A stretch of 59,511 bases of DNA from Pseudonocardiaceae bacterium (GTDB taxonomy: Bacteria; Actinomycetota; Actinomycetes; Mycobacteriales; Pseudonocardiaceae). Each line of letters opens with the position of its first letter. The stretch's first letter is position 1. Location: the NCBI GenBank assembly GCA_009379815.1, contig WHSY01000021.1, positions 1 to 59,511 on the forward strand, written 5' to 3'. Of this stretch, positions 14,802 through 24,201 are shown piece by piece. The notes under the pieces were generated by a model. It did not search any database, had not been told where the DNA came from, and saw only the letters and a list, made by a program, of their open reading frames with translations. The position numbers and the translations under genes were made by a program.

Positions 14802-16172
14802 TCAAACCGGCAGCAGGCCGGCCACCACATCGGCCAACTGCGCCGCGGTGCGGCACTCGTGCATCGGCAGGACCCGGCCGTAGGTCAGCGCGGCCGAGTC
14901 ACCCGTGCCCCAGTCGGTCCGGGGCTCGGGATTGAGCCAGTGCGCGTGCCGGGCCGCGGCGACGATCGACGCGAGCGCGCCGGATTCGGGGTGGCGGTGG
15001 TTGGTGCGTCCGTCCCCGAGCACGAGCAGCGACGTCTTCGGGCCGACGACCTCGGCGTGGCCGGTGAGGAAGTCGGCGAACACCCCGCCGTAGTCGCTGT
15101 GCCCGCTGTGCACGACGTCGGCCTCGCCGAACACCCGGGCCATGGCACCCGACTGCTCGGCGCCCGGGGCGAACAGTTCGGTCACCTCGTCGATGCGGTC
15201 GACGAAGGCGAACACCCGCACCTTGCTGAACTGCTCGGCCAGTGCGGCCACCAGCAGCAGGGTGAAGTGGCTGAAGCCGGCCACCGACCCGGAGACGTCG
15301 CAGAGCACGACCAGCTCCGGGCGCGACGGGCGCGGCCTGCGGTAGGCCGGGCGCACCGGCACTCCACCGGTCGACATCGATGCCCGCAGCGTCCGGCGCA
15401 GGTCCAACCGGCCCCGGTGGGCCCGGCGTCGCCTGGCAGCCAGCCGGGTGGCCAGCCGGCGGGCCAGCGGGCTGACGGTCCGGCGCAGTGCGGCCAGCTC
15501 GTCGGAGCGCGCGGACAGGAAGTCGCGCTGCTCGGGCGGGCGGGGTACCACGCTGCGGGCGACGGCGTCGCGGCCACGCTGCTCCGCGGTGCGGCGCACC
15601 GCCTCGGCCTCCACCAACCGGCGGAACCCCGCGATCCGTTCCCGGACCTCCCGGCGTGCCAGCTCCCCCGTCACGCCCTCGGCCGGGCGCGATCCCATGC
15701 CCGCGAAGAGCTGGGCGAGCAGGGTCTGCGGCGCCAGCCGGTCCAGCGCCTGGTAGGCCGACCAGCGTGCTGCCCCGCCGGCGCCGGTGGTACCGCCGAG
15801 CACATCGAGGACCTGGCCGGCCAGCGCGCGCAGCTGCGGCCCGTCGGCGTCGTCGGCGAGCAACCCGGCGAGCCGCTCGCGCAGCTCGGACACCCCGTCC
15901 CCGCCGGGCTCCTCGAGCGGTGCGGGCTCGGCCGCGCCCGTGGCTGCCGTGGCAACGGGGAAGTACAGCTCGAACAGCGAGTCGAAGACGGCGCGCTCCC
16001 CGCCGCGGCGCAGCAGCGCGGCGGCCAGGCCTTCGCGCAACTGCTCACGCTGCAGCAGGTCCAATGCGGTGATCACCTGCGCGGCGTCGACCGTCTCCCC
16101 CGGCCCGACCGCGACGCCGTGACTGCGCAGCGCCGTGACGAACGCGACCAGGTGGTCGGGGACGCCGGGCAC
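14802..16172 (-). CDS. VWA domain protein, CoxE-like
   Basis: A 456-residue protein with a C-terminal von Willebrand A domain. The MIDAS motif is in LVVLCDVSGSVAGFS, followed by FVDRIDEVTELF and LVLGDGRTNHRHPES. The N-terminal 250 residues are helical and Arg/Ala-rich, as in CoxE-type proteins. GTG 16172 is 2 nt after the stop of the MoxR ATPase gene. MoxR/VWA pairs act together as metal-insertion or protein-remodelling machines (family knowledge). The client is unknown. The order MoxR-VWA beside proA matches, from memory, Rv2426c-Rv2425c. Confidence 0.85.
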   Translation of the reverse strand: MPGVPDHLVAFVTALRSHGVAVGPGETVDAAQVITALDLLQREQLREGLAAALLRRGGERAVFDSLFELYFPVATAATGAAEPAPLEEPGGDGVSELRERLAGLLADDADGPQLRALAGQVLDVLGGTTGAGGAARWSAYQALDRLAPQTLLAQLFAGMGSRPAEGVTGELARREVRERIAGFRRLVEAEAVRRTAEQRGRDAVARSVVPRPPEQRDFLSARSDELAALRRTVSPLARRLATRLAARRRRAHRGRLDLRRTLRASMSTGGVPVRPAYRRPRPSRPELVVLCDVSGSVAGFSHFTLLLVAALAEQFSKVRVFAFVDRIDEVTELFAPGAEQSGAMARVFGEADVVHSGHSDYGGVFADFLTGHAEVVGPKTSLLVLGDGRTNHRHPESGALASIVAAARHAHWLNPEPRTDWGTGDSAALTYGRVLPMHECRTAAQLADVVAGLLPV

Positions 16173-16174
16173 GG

Positions 16175-17215
16175 TCAGTCCAGCTGCAGCTCGCGCATGG
16201 CGAGCCGCACGTCGGACTGGTGCTTGAGCACCACGCCCAGGGTGGCGCGCACCGCGTCGTCGTCGAGCGTGCCCAGACCCAGCGCGAGCAGCGTCCGCGC
16301 CCAGTCGATCGTCTCTGCCACCGACGGCGCCTTGCGCAGCTGGATCGCCCGCAGCGCCCGCACCGCGCGGACCAGCGTCTCGGCCACCGCCTCCGGCAGT
16401 TCCGGGACGCGGCGAAGCACGATGCGCCGCTCCAGGTCGGCGTCCGGGAAGTCCAGGTGCAGGAACAGGCAGCGCCGCTTGAGCGCCTCGGACAGCTCCC
16501 GCGTCGCGTTCGAGGTCAGCAACGCGAACGGCCTGCGGCTGGCCGTGACGGTGCCGAGTTCGGGCACGGTGACCTGGTAGTCGCCGAGCACCTCCAGCAG
16601 CAGGCCCTCGACCTCGACGTCGGCCTTGTCGGTCTCGTCGACGAGCAGCACGGTCGGCTCGGTGCGCCGGATTGCGGACAGCAGGGGGCGCGGCAGCAGG
16701 AACTCCTCGGAGAAGATGTCGTCCTTGATGTCGCTCCAGCCCTGCTCGCGGTGCGAGGCGGTGGCCGGATTGCCGGCTCCGCCGGCGGTGGCCGGATTGC
16801 CGGCTCCGCCGGCGGTGGCCGGATTGCCGGCTCCGCCGGCGGTGGCCGGATTGCCGGCTCCGCCGGCGGTGGCCGGATTGCCGGCTCCGCCGGCGGTGAT
16901 CCGCAGCAGCTGCTTGGCGTGGTTCCACTCGTACAGTGCCCGCGCCTCGTCGATGCCCTCGTAGCACTGCAGCCGCACCAGCTCCGAGCCGGTGGCCTGC
17001 GCGACGGCCCGGGCCAGCTCGGTCTTGCCGACCCCGGCCGGGCCCTCGACCAGCAGCGGCTTGCCCAGCCGGTCGGCGAGGAACACCGTCGTGGCCACCG
17101 CGGTCGAGGCGAGGTAGCCGACACTCGCGAGCTTCTCGGTGACGTCGTCGACCGAACCGAACAGGCCTGCGGCCTGTGAGTGGTGATGCGAGCCAGGACT
17201 CGCATCAGCACTCAC
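16175..17215 (-). CDS. MoxR-family AAA+ ATPase with a repeat insertion
   Basis: A 346-residue MoxR ATPase. Walker A is VEGPAGVGKTELARA (about residues 59-73) and Walker B is TVLLVDETDKAD. Sensor 1 is in LTSNATREL and the arginine region in LKRRCLFLHLDFPDA. Between KQLLRIT and the next helix (HREQGWSDI), five identical 9-residue repeats (AGGAGNPAT) are inserted, encoded by a 27-bp tandem repeat. The GTG start overlaps the proA stop. It works with the VWA protein encoded next. Confidence 0.88.
   Translation of the reverse strand: MSADASPGSHHHSQAAGLFGSVDDVTEKLASVGYLASTAVATTVFLADRLGKPLLVEGPAGVGKTELARAVAQATGSELVRLQCYEGIDEARALYEWNHAKQLLRITAGGAGNPATAGGAGNPATAGGAGNPATAGGAGNPATAGGAGNPATASHREQGWSDIKDDIFSEEFLLPRPLLSAIRRTEPTVLLVDETDKADVEVEGLLLEVLGDYQVTVPELGTVTASRRPFALLTSNATRELSEALKRRCLFLHLDFPDADLERRIVLRRVPELPEAVAETLVRAVRALRAIQLRKAPSVAETIDWARTLLALGLGTLDDDAVRATLGVVLKHQSDVRLAMRELQLD
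16761..16895. repeat. Five perfect 27-bp tandem repeats in the MoxR gene
   Basis: The unit GTGGCCGGATTGCCGGCTCC plus GCCGGCG begins at 16761, 16788, 16815, 16842 and 16869 without a mismatch. Each adds nine residues in frame to a loop of the AAA+ domain. Such identity suggests recent slippage and probable length variation among strains. Confidence 0.95.
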
Positions 17216-18480
17216 GACTTGTCCACCGGAGTGACGACGTACTGGCGCAGGTAGAGATCCTCGAAGGTGACCGGACCCCGGGGGCCCGGCACGCGGTCGA
17301 CGTTGATCCCGGTCTCGGGCACCCGCCGCAGCTTGAACCCGTCCAGCAGTCGGGTGCTGGCGTTCCAGAACGCGCCGGTGCCGTCGTAACCGTCGAGGAA
17401 CTCGGTTGCCGCGGCCTCGTCGGCGGTGACGATGGTCGCGGCCAGTCCGGAGGTCTCGCGGTTGGCGACCCGGGCCGCTTCCGCCGGGCCTGCCACCCGG
17501 CTCACCGTCACCGTGGCCTCCCGCCCATCATCGAGCGCCCACTCGTGGCCGAGCGGGTGATCATGGGGCGGAAGTGAGATCGTGATGCCGCGCAGCCGCG
17601 CAGCCTGCAGCAGATCCTCGTAGCGCGCGTCGGAGACGTCCTCGGCCACTAGCAGCAAGTTCACCCGGTTGCACACTCCCAGCCGGTCCAGCCCGGCGAC
17701 GAGCAGCTCGGTGGCCAGCTGCGGGTCGGCCGCGCCGTCGACGTAGAGCACGCCACCGCCATCGGCGTGGGCCAGTACCCGCACCCCGTGGCGGGCTCCC
17801 TCGGCCGACAGCCTCCGGGTGGTCTCGCCGCTACCGCGCACGATGACGAGCGGGATGACGTCCGGCTGACCCACCAGCGCGACGGCGCTGTCCCGGCGGG
17901 GATCGGCGACCAGCTGCACGGCGGCCGGATCCAGCCCCGCATCGACCAGCGCCGGCGCGATGACGCCCGCACGCAATGCCAGCGCCGAGCGCAACGCCGC
18001 CGACCCGGTGCGCAGCACCCCCGCGTTGCGCGACTTCACCAGCTGCGAGGCCACGTCGACGGTGACGTTGGGCCGCGCCTCGAACGTCGCGCCGATCACA
18101 CCGACCGGGCGTCGCCGCTCGATCAGCCGCAGCCCGTCCGGACGGTCCTCGAGCACCCGGTCCCTGGGCGGGAACGGCGCCTTCGCCAGCAACGACAGCT
18201 GCCCGGCCATCTCCTCCAGCCGGGCTTCGTCGATCCGGAGCCGATCCACCAGCGCCGCGGTGACCCCGGCCTGCTCGGCGGCGGCGACATCCTCCGCGTT
18301 GGCCGCGAGCACGTCGGTGCGCGCCTTCGTCAGCCGGGCGGCCATCCCGTCCAGCGCGGTGGTGATGGCCTGCTCGGGGGCCGCGGCCAGCGCCGGTGCC
18401 GCCCGTTGCGCCGCCTGGCCGCAGCCGGCGACGAGCTCGGCCGCGGTCTCGGTGGGTGCCTCGGCGATCGATCGGTGCAC
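17212..18480 (-). CDS. proA: Gamma-glutamyl phosphate reductase
   Basis: A 422-residue ProA, the second enzyme of proline synthesis, reducing gamma-glutamyl phosphate with NADPH. Visible are GVIGATFEARPNVTVD, RTGSAALRSALALRAG, the catalytic Cys region GLDRLGVCNRVNLLL and the late TGAFWNASTRLLDGFKLR. The length is normal. It is first of a proA-MoxR-VWA run coupled by overlaps. proB, its pathway partner, lies 2.2 kb away beyond the convergent recQ. Confidence 0.95.
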   Translation of the reverse strand: MHRSIAEAPTETAAELVAGCGQAAQRAAPALAAAPEQAITTALDGMAARLTKARTDVLAANAEDVAAAEQAGVTAALVDRLRIDEARLEEMAGQLSLLAKAPFPPRDRVLEDRPDGLRLIERRRPVGVIGATFEARPNVTVDVASQLVKSRNAGVLRTGSAALRSALALRAGVIAPALVDAGLDPAAVQLVADPRRDSAVALVGQPDVIPLVIVRGSGETTRRLSAEGARHGVRVLAHADGGGVLYVDGAADPQLATELLVAGLDRLGVCNRVNLLLVAEDVSDARYEDLLQAARLRGITISLPPHDHPLGHEWALDDGREATVTVSRVAGPAEAARVANRETSGLAATIVTADEAAATEFLDGYDGTGAFWNASTRLLDGFKLRRVPETGINVDRVPGPRGPVTFEDLYLRQYVVTPVDKS

Positions 18481-18573
18481 GGCGGGTCCTCACGGGTGGT
18501 TCGACACGACTTCGCAGCGACAGCGCCAAGCCTACTTGCGGCGCCGGCGGCCCCCGCTCGGCCACGAGGGCGG

Positions 18574-18600
18574 CCTTCGTCTCACCGCGTGAGGCGAAGG
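18574..18600. repeat. Perfect 12-bp inverted repeat between proA and recQ
   Basis: CCTTCGTCTCAC (18574-18585) and GTGAGGCGAAGG (18589-18600) flank CGC; the arms match at 11 of 12 positions. It lies in the 188-bp gap between two divergent genes, so it is not a simple terminator. It could be an operator or a dispersed palindromic repeat. Confidence 0.55.
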
Positions 18601-18668
18601 ACGCCTTCGCGACACGGCCACGTGACCCGGTGCCGGCCGATGACGGGGGGATGCGGTAGGCAGGGCGT

Positions 18669-20783
18669 GTGACGACGCCGGTGCGGGCCTCCGCAGACCT
18701 CCGCGACAACGCCGAGAGGGTGCTCGAGGCGCTGGCGGGCCCGGACGCCCGGCTCCGAGAGGACCAGTGGACGGCGATCCGCGCGCTGGTCGCCGACCGG
18801 CGACGCGCGCTGGTCGTGCAGCGCACCGGCTGGGGCAAGTCCGCGGTGTACTTCGTGGCCACCGCACTGCTGCGGGCGGCGGGCAGCGGGCCCACAGTGA
18901 TCGTGTCCCCGCTGCTCGCGCTGATGCGCAACCAGATCGAGGCGGCCGCCCGATCCGGCGTGCACGCCGCCACCATCAACTCGGCCAACGCCGACGAGTG
19001 GACCCGGGTGCAGGACCGGGTCACCGCAGGCGAGGTCGACGTGCTGCTGGTGAGCCCGGAACGACTCAACAACCCCGACTTCCGCGACGCGGTGCTGCCG
19101 GCGCTGACCGCCTCGGCCGGCATGCTCGTCGTCGACGAGGCGCATTGCATCTCCGACTGGGGACACGACTTCCGGCCCGACTACCGCAGGCTGCGCACGC
19201 TGCTGGCCGAACTGCCCGACGGGGTACCGGTGCTGGCGACGACCGCCACGGCCAACGACCGGGTCGTGGCCGACGTGGCCGACCAGCTCGCCATCTCCGA
19301 CGGCTCGAGTGCCGGCGACGACGCGCTGGTGCTGCGAGGGTCGCTCGACCGCGGCTCGCTGCACCTGGGTGTGCTGTCGCTGCCCACCGCCGAGCAGCGG
19401 TTCGCCTGGCTGGCGGCACATCTCGAGGAGCTTCCCGGCTCCGGGATCGTCTACGTGCTCACCGTCGCCGCCGCCGACGACGTGGCGACATTCCTGCGTG
19501 GTGCCGGATACGAGGTGGTGGCCTACACCGGCCGAACCGAGGCCGTCGAGCGCGAGGTGATCGAGGCGGACCTGCTCGCCAACCGGGTCAAGGCGGTCGT
19601 GGCCACCTCCGCGCTGGGCATGGGCTTCGACAAGCCCGACCTCGGATTCGTCGTGCATCTCGGCGCCCCCGCCTCCCCGATCGCCTATTACCAGCAGGTC
19701 GGCCGGGCAGGGCGTGGCGTGTCACGGGCCGAGGTGCTGCTGCTGCCGGGCCCCGAGGACCGCGACATCTGGGCCTACTTCGCGTCGCTGGCCTTCCCCG
19801 CCGAGCCGGTCGTGCGCCGCATCCTCGACGTGCTCGCGGCGGCGGGCCGCCCGCTGTCGACGCCGGCGCTGGAGGCACAGGTCGAGCTCAACCGCACCCG
19901 GCTCGAGATGGTGCTCAAGGTGCTCGACGTCGACGGCGCGGTACGTCGGGTGCGCGGCGGGTGGACGGCCACGGGTGCGCCGTGGCATTACGACGCGGAA
20001 CGCTACGAGCGGATCGCGCAGGCCCGCCGCCGCGAGCAGGACGCGATGCGCGCCTACGTGGCGACCACCGGCTGCCGGATGGAGTTCCTGCGGCAGGCGC
20101 TCGACGACCCCAGCGCCTCGCAGTGCGGGCGCTGCGACAACTGCACCGGGCGGCACTGGACAGCAGCCGTTCCCGAGCAGGCCCGCCAGGACGCGGCCCA
20201 GCGGCTGCACCGGCCCGGCGTCGAGATCGCGCCGCGGCGGCAGTGGCCCACCGGCCTCGCCGCGCTCGGTGTCGATCTCTCCGGGCGGATCCCGGCGGCC
20301 GAGGTGGCCGAACCCGGACGGGCGGTGGGCCGGCTGACCGACATCGGTTGGGGCGGGCGGCTGCGCTCGCTGCTCGCGCCCGGAGCGCCCGACGGCCCCG
20401 CTGCTGCCGAACTGCTCGACGCCGCCGTCGCGGTGCTCGCCGACTGGGACTGGCCGCAGCGCCCGGTCGGGGTGGTCGCCGTCGCGTCCCGCTCCCGACC
20501 GGCGCTGGTCGACAGCCTCGCCCAGCACGTGGCCTCCCTCGGGCGGCTGCCGCTGCTGGGTCCGGTGACCGCCACCGGCCCGGTGCCCTCGGCGGCGAAC
20601 TCGGCGCACCGCGCCGCCGCGCTGGTGTGCTCGCTGCGTGCCCCGCGGCTGCCCGAGCTGCCCGGGCCGGTGCTGCTCGTCGACGACCGCGCCGACACGG
20701 GGTGGACGCTAGCCGTGGCCGCCCGCGCGCTGCGCCTGGCCGGTGCCCCCGCCGTACTCCCCCTCACCCTCGCCACCACGTGA
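18669..20783 (+). CDS. recQ: RecQ-family DNA helicase fused to a phosphoribosyltransferase-like domain
   Basis: A 704-residue protein. The helicase core has [12 protein letters not shown] (Walker A), the [16 protein letters not shown] box, TTATA (motif III) and QQVGRAGRG (motif VI), followed by the RecQ zinc-binding Cys set ([19 protein letters not shown]). After about residue 520 comes a second domain ending [20 protein letters not shown], the PRPP-loop pattern of type I phosphoribosyltransferases. This architecture is seen in actinobacterial RecQ-like helicases. It has no HRDC domain. It is the only plus-strand gene in this section and its end overlaps proB by 75 nt. Confidence 0.9.
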   Translation: MTTPVRASADLRDNAERVLEALAGPDARLREDQWTAIRALVADRRRALVVQRTGWGKSAVYFVATALLRAAGSGPTVIVSPLLALMRNQIEAAARSGVHAATINSANADEWTRVQDRVTAGEVDVLLVSPERLNNPDFRDAVLPALTASAGMLVVDEAHCISDWGHDFRPDYRRLRTLLAELPDGVPVLATTATANDRVVADVADQLAISDGSSAGDDALVLRGSLDRGSLHLGVLSLPTAEQRFAWLAAHLEELPGSGIVYVLTVAAADDVATFLRGAGYEVVAYTGRTEAVEREVIEADLLANRVKAVVATSALGMGFDKPDLGFVVHLGAPASPIAYYQQVGRAGRGVSRAEVLLLPGPEDRDIWAYFASLAFPAEPVVRRILDVLAAAGRPLSTPALEAQVELNRTRLEMVLKVLDVDGAVRRVRGGWTATGAPWHYDAERYERIAQARRREQDAMRAYVATTGCRMEFLRQALDDPSASQCGRCDNCTGRHWTAAVPEQARQDAAQRLHRPGVEIAPRRQWPTGLAALGVDLSGRIPAAEVAEPGRAVGRLTDIGWGGRLRSLLAPGAPDGPAAAELLDAAVAVLADWDWPQRPVGVVAVASRSRPALVDSLAQHVASLGRLPLLGPVTATGPVPSAANSAHRAAALVCSLRAPRLPELPGPVLLVDDRADTGWTLAVAARALRLAGAPAVLPLTLATT

Positions 20784-21914
20784 CCGGGATGTCCCCGCCT
20801 GGGGTCGGAGCGGGACCAGGTCGTCGGCGTGCACCACCTCGCGGCGCAGTTCGGGAGGCAGGTCGCGGGAGGACCGCCCGATGACGGCGGGCAGCTCGGC
20901 GGCGTCGTAACCGACCATGCCGCGCGCGACGGCCACACCGAGGGGATCGATGAGGTCGACCACGTCACCCGCCTCGAAGTCGCCGTCGAGACCGGTGATC
21001 CCGGCTGCCAGCAGCGAGCGGCGGCGGGCCACCACCGCGGCCACGGCCCCGTCGTCGAGCAGCAGCCGGCCGGCCGTGTCCGCGGCGTGGCGCAGCCAGA
21101 ACCTGCGCGCGGAAAGCCTGGGCCCCCGTGCGGCGAAGGCCGTCCCCACGTCGGCCAAGCCCATCGCGCGTTCCACCTGTGCGGCCGCTGCGAGCAGCAC
21201 CGGAACACCCGCCTCCGAGGCGACGGTGGCGGCAGCGAGCTTCGAGGCCATCCCACCGGTCCCGAGCGTGCCCCCCGCCCCCACGCGCACGCCGTCGATG
21301 TCGGACGCGCTGCATACCTCGGACACCAGCCGCGCGTCACCCCGCCGCGGGTCCCCGTCGTAGAGGCCGTCCACGTCCGACAGCAGCACGAGGCCGTCCG
21401 CCCCGACCAGATGCGCCACCAGCGCGGCGAGACGGTCGTTGTCGCCGAAGCGGATCTCGCCGGTCGCCACGGTGTCGTTCTCGTTGACCACGGGCACGAC
21501 CCCGAGGCCGCGGAGCCGGCCGAACGTCCGCTGCGCGTTGCGATAGTGCGCCCGGCGGACCACGTCGTCGGAGGTGAGCAACACCTGCCCCACGGTCAGT
21601 CCGTGCCGGGTGAACGAGACGGAGTAGGCGTGGACCAGGGCGAGCTGCCCGACGCTGGCGGCTGCCTGCTGCGTGGCGAGGTCGCGCGGCCGTCGCACCA
21701 ACCCCAGCGGGGTCAGCCCGGCCGCGATCGCGCCCGAGGACACCAGGACCACGTGGGTGCCCGTGCGTACCCGCTGCGCCAGGGAGTCCACCAGGCGGTC
21801 GAGCGCGACGTGGTCGAGCCCGCCCCGCGGCGACGTCAACGAGGTCGATCCGACCTTGACGACGAGGTGGCGCGCCGCGGCGATGCCGGTGCGGGCGTCA
21901 CGGACGGCGCTCAC
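20709..21914 (-). CDS. proB: Glutamate 5-kinase
   Basis: A 401-residue ProB, phosphorylating glutamate for proline synthesis. The kinase domain shows [40 protein letters not shown] and [12 protein letters not shown]. The C-terminal PUA domain runs from about 275. The last 30 residues are a Gly/Arg tail encoded over the 3' end of recQ; they exceed the usual 365-375-residue length and may be a recent extension into the neighbouring gene. The start overlaps the obgE stop. Confidence 0.95.
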   Translation of the reverse strand: MSAVRDARTGIAAARHLVVKVGSTSLTSPRGGLDHVALDRLVDSLAQRVRTGTHVVLVSSGAIAAGLTPLGLVRRPRDLATQQAAASVGQLALVHAYSVSFTRHGLTVGQVLLTSDDVVRRAHYRNAQRTFGRLRGLGVVPVVNENDTVATGEIRFGDNDRLAALVAHLVGADGLVLLSDVDGLYDGDPRRGDARLVSEVCSASDIDGVRVGAGGTLGTGGMASKLAAATVASEAGVPVLLAAAAQVERAMGLADVGTAFAARGPRLSARRFWLRHAADTAGRLLLDDGAVAAVVARRRSLLAAGITGLDGDFEAGDVVDLIDPLGVAVARGMVGYDAAELPAVIGRSSRDLPPELRREVVHADDLVPLRPQAGTSRSRGGEGEGEYGGGTGQAQRAGGHG

Positions 21915-23365
21915 CCCGGCTCCGCGTCGCCACCGTCGGCACCGCGGCCCCGACGGTCCCGTCGCGCGGACTTGCGCTGGGCGGCGCCCGTCCTGACATC
22001 GTGATCCAGCCGGGAGTCGCTGCCACGCTGCCCGAGCTGTACCGCCGCGACACCGGCCGGGGTGGACGGCTCCCAGTCGAACGTCGTTCCCGCGATCGTC
22101 ACCGGTGAGCCGGGTTGCGCCCCCGCGTCCGCGAGGGCCTCCTCGACACCGAGCCTGGCCAGCCGGTCACCGAGGTAGCCCACTGCCTCGGCGTTGTCGA
22201 AGTGGGTCTGCCGGACCCACCGCTCGGGGCGGTCGCCACGGACCACGAACCCGCCGGGCAGCTCCGGGTCGGCCTCGACGCTGAAACCGGAGTCGTCGAC
22301 TGCGGCGGGGCGCAGCACGACGCGGGCCGGCTCGGGTGGTGGCTGGGCGGCCCGGTACTCCTGCACCGCCTCGCCCAGCGCGAACCGCAGCTCCCTGAGC
22401 CCTTCGGTACTCGCGGTCGAGACACCGTGCACGGCCAGGCCCCGCGCCGCCAGCTCCGGGCGCACCATCTCGGCGAGCTCCCGCGCGTCCGGCACGTCGA
22501 TCTTGTTGAGCACCACGAGCCGCGGGCGTGCCGCCAGGTCCTGCCCGAGCGACGGCTCGTAGGCGGCGAGTTCGTGCTCGATGGCGTCGATGTCGGACAG
22601 CGGGTCACGGCCCGGGTCGAAGGTCGCGCAGTCCACCACGTGCACCAGGACCGCGCACCGCTCGACGTGGCGGAGGAACTCCAGCCCGAGCCCCTTGCCC
22701 TGGCTCGCACCCGGGATGAGGCCGGGCACGTCGGCCACGGTGAAGACCGTCTCACCCGCCGTGACCACGCCGAGGTTGGGTACCAGCGTGGTGAACGGGT
22801 AGTCGGCGATCTCGGGGCGAGCCGCGGACAGCACCGACACCAGCGAGGACTTGCCGGCCGAGGGGAATCCGACGAGCCCCACATCGGCGACCGACTTCAG
22901 CTCGAGTACCACGTCACCGGCGTCGCCGGGCTCGCCGAGCAGCGCGAAACCGGGTGCCTTGCGCGACTTGGACGCCAGCGCGGCGTTGCCCAGCCCGCCA
23001 CGGCCCCCCCTGGCGACGACGAAACGGGTGCCGGCGCCGGTGAGATCGGCCAGCACCTCACCGTCGGTGCCGACCACCACCGTGCCGTCCGGCACGGGCA
23101 GTTCGAGGTCGTCGCCTGCTGCACCGTGTCGGTTCCCACCCTGACCCTGCCGGCCGCCGGCGGCCCTGGCATGCGGGCGGTAGTGGAAGTCCAGCAGCGT
23201 GTGCACGCCGGCGTCGACCGCGAGCACCACATCGCCGCCCCGACCCCCGTTGCCCCCGTCGGGGCCACCGAGCGGCTTGAACTTCTCCCGGTGCACCGAG
23301 ACGCAGCCGTTCCCGCCGTCGCCGGCGGAGACGTGCAGCACCACGCGGTCCACGAAGCGCGACAC
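21911..23365 (-). CDS. obgE: GTPase Obg/CgtA
   Basis: A 484-residue Obg GTPase needed for late 50S assembly. The Gly-rich Obg fold ([17 protein letters not shown]...[14 protein letters not shown]) covers about 1-155. The G domain has [11 protein letters not shown] (G1), DVPGLI (G3) and NKID (G4). The OCT domain follows residue 345, and the tail ends in Arg/Asp-rich sequence. The GTG at 23365 has AGGAGG 6 nt upstream, so a longer frame to 23617 is rejected. Standard L21-L27-Obg-ProB order. Confidence 0.96.
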   Translation of the reverse strand: MSRFVDRVVLHVSAGDGGNGCVSVHREKFKPLGGPDGGNGGRGGDVVLAVDAGVHTLLDFHYRPHARAAGGRQGQGGNRHGAAGDDLELPVPDGTVVVGTDGEVLADLTGAGTRFVVARGGRGGLGNAALASKSRKAPGFALLGEPGDAGDVVLELKSVADVGLVGFPSAGKSSLVSVLSAARPEIADYPFTTLVPNLGVVTAGETVFTVADVPGLIPGASQGKGLGLEFLRHVERCAVLVHVVDCATFDPGRDPLSDIDAIEHELAAYEPSLGQDLAARPRLVVLNKIDVPDARELAEMVRPELAARGLAVHGVSTASTEGLRELRFALGEAVQEYRAAQPPPEPARVVLRPAAVDDSGFSVEADPELPGGFVVRGDRPERWVRQTHFDNAEAVGYLGDRLARLGVEEALADAGAQPGSPVTIAGTTFDWEPSTPAGVAAVQLGQRGSDSRLDHDVRTGAAQRKSARRDRRGRGADGGDAEPG

Positions 23366-23459
23366 GTCGCCTCCTGATCTGGTCTCGAAACGCCGACGAG
23401 GGGCGGTCCGGTCGTCGCCGGTCCCGCCCCTCGTCGGGGTTCGTCGTGCCGGGCCGGGC

Positions 23460-23717
23460 TCAGCCGTCGCCCGGAACGATGTTGACGGTCTTGCGACCGC
23501 GCTTGGTGCCGAACGCCACCGCGCCCGTCTCGAGGGCGAACAGCGTGTCGTCGCCACCACGGCCGACGTTGACACCCGGGTGGAACTTGGTCCCGCGCTG
23601 CCGGACCAGGATCTCACCCGCGTTCACGGCCTGCCCGCCGAAACGCTTCACACCCAGCCGCTGGGCGTTGGAGTCGCGGCCGTTCCGGGAGCTCGACGCG
23701 CCCTTCTTGTGTGCCAT
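23460..23717 (-). CDS. rpmA: 50S ribosomal protein L27
   Basis: An 85-residue L27 beginning [16 protein letters not shown]. The N-terminal tail reaches the peptidyl transferase centre; there is no cleaved N-terminal extension of the Firmicutes type. [15 protein letters not shown] is the conserved core. It lies 33 nt downstream of rplU and 94 nt upstream of obgE. Confidence 0.98.
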   Translation of the reverse strand: MAHKKGASSSRNGRDSNAQRLGVKRFGGQAVNAGEILVRQRGTKFHPGVNVGRGGDDTLFALETGAVAFGTKRGRKTVNIVPGDG

Positions 23718-23750
23718 GGCTCTTCTCGGTCCTCCTGTGACAGCTGCCCG

Positions 23751-24059
23751 TCAGCGCGCGATACCGGTCACCTCGACGCGGGTCAACCGCTGCCGGTGAC
23801 CCTGCCGCTTCTGGTAGCCGGTCTTGTTCTTGAACTTGTGGATGCGGATCTTGGGGCCCTTGGTTTGCTCGATGACCTTGCCGGTCACGGCGACCGAGCC
23901 GAGCGCCGCCGCATCGGTGGTGACGTCGGTACCGTCGACGACGAGCACCGCCGGGAAGCGGACCTCGGCTCCGGGCGCGCCCTCGAGCTTCTCCACCTCG
24001 ACGACGTCCCCGACAGCCACCTTGTACTGCTTGCCGCCGGTCTTCACGATCGCGTACAT
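23751..24059 (-). CDS. rplU: 50S ribosomal protein L21
   Basis: A 102-residue L21 beginning [18 protein letters not shown] and ending [16 protein letters not shown], with [20 protein letters not shown] as the rRNA-binding stretch. A longer open frame runs upstream through non-coding sequence and is rejected because the family start is exactly at this ATG. The 142-bp gap to rne may hold the usual L21 leader; I see short GC-rich inverted repeats (CGGCCCGCC...GGCGGGCCG near 24135-24155). Confidence 0.98.
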   Translation of the reverse strand: MYAIVKTGGKQYKVAVGDVVEVEKLEGAPGAEVRFPAVLVVDGTDVTTDAAALGSVAVTGKVIEQTKGPKIRIHKFKNKTGYQKRQGHRQRLTRVEVTGIAR

Positions 24060-24201
24060 CGGGGAGAGGTTCTCCTGGTGCTCGAAGGGTGATCTGCAGT
24101 GGGGGCCGGCTGCACCCGAATAGCGCGCAGACCGCGGCCCGCCGACCGGCGGGCCGTTGCCAAGGATACGGCTCGCCGATCGGCGGGGCAAACCTGGGTC
24201 C

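Noticed and set aside
16761-16895. CRISPR array
   Set aside because: The 27-bp units are directly contiguous with no spacers and are translated in frame within an ATPase.
16173-16967. Long upstream extension of the VWA protein frame
   Set aside because: It is an alternate-frame reading of the MoxR gene and its 27-bp repeats. The family start is GTG 16172, 2 nt after the MoxR stop.
16175-17215. MoxR/VWA pair as CO dehydrogenase maturation factors
   Set aside because: No CO dehydrogenase subunit genes are in the window, and the pair sits in the conserved proA neighbourhood found in mycobacteria.
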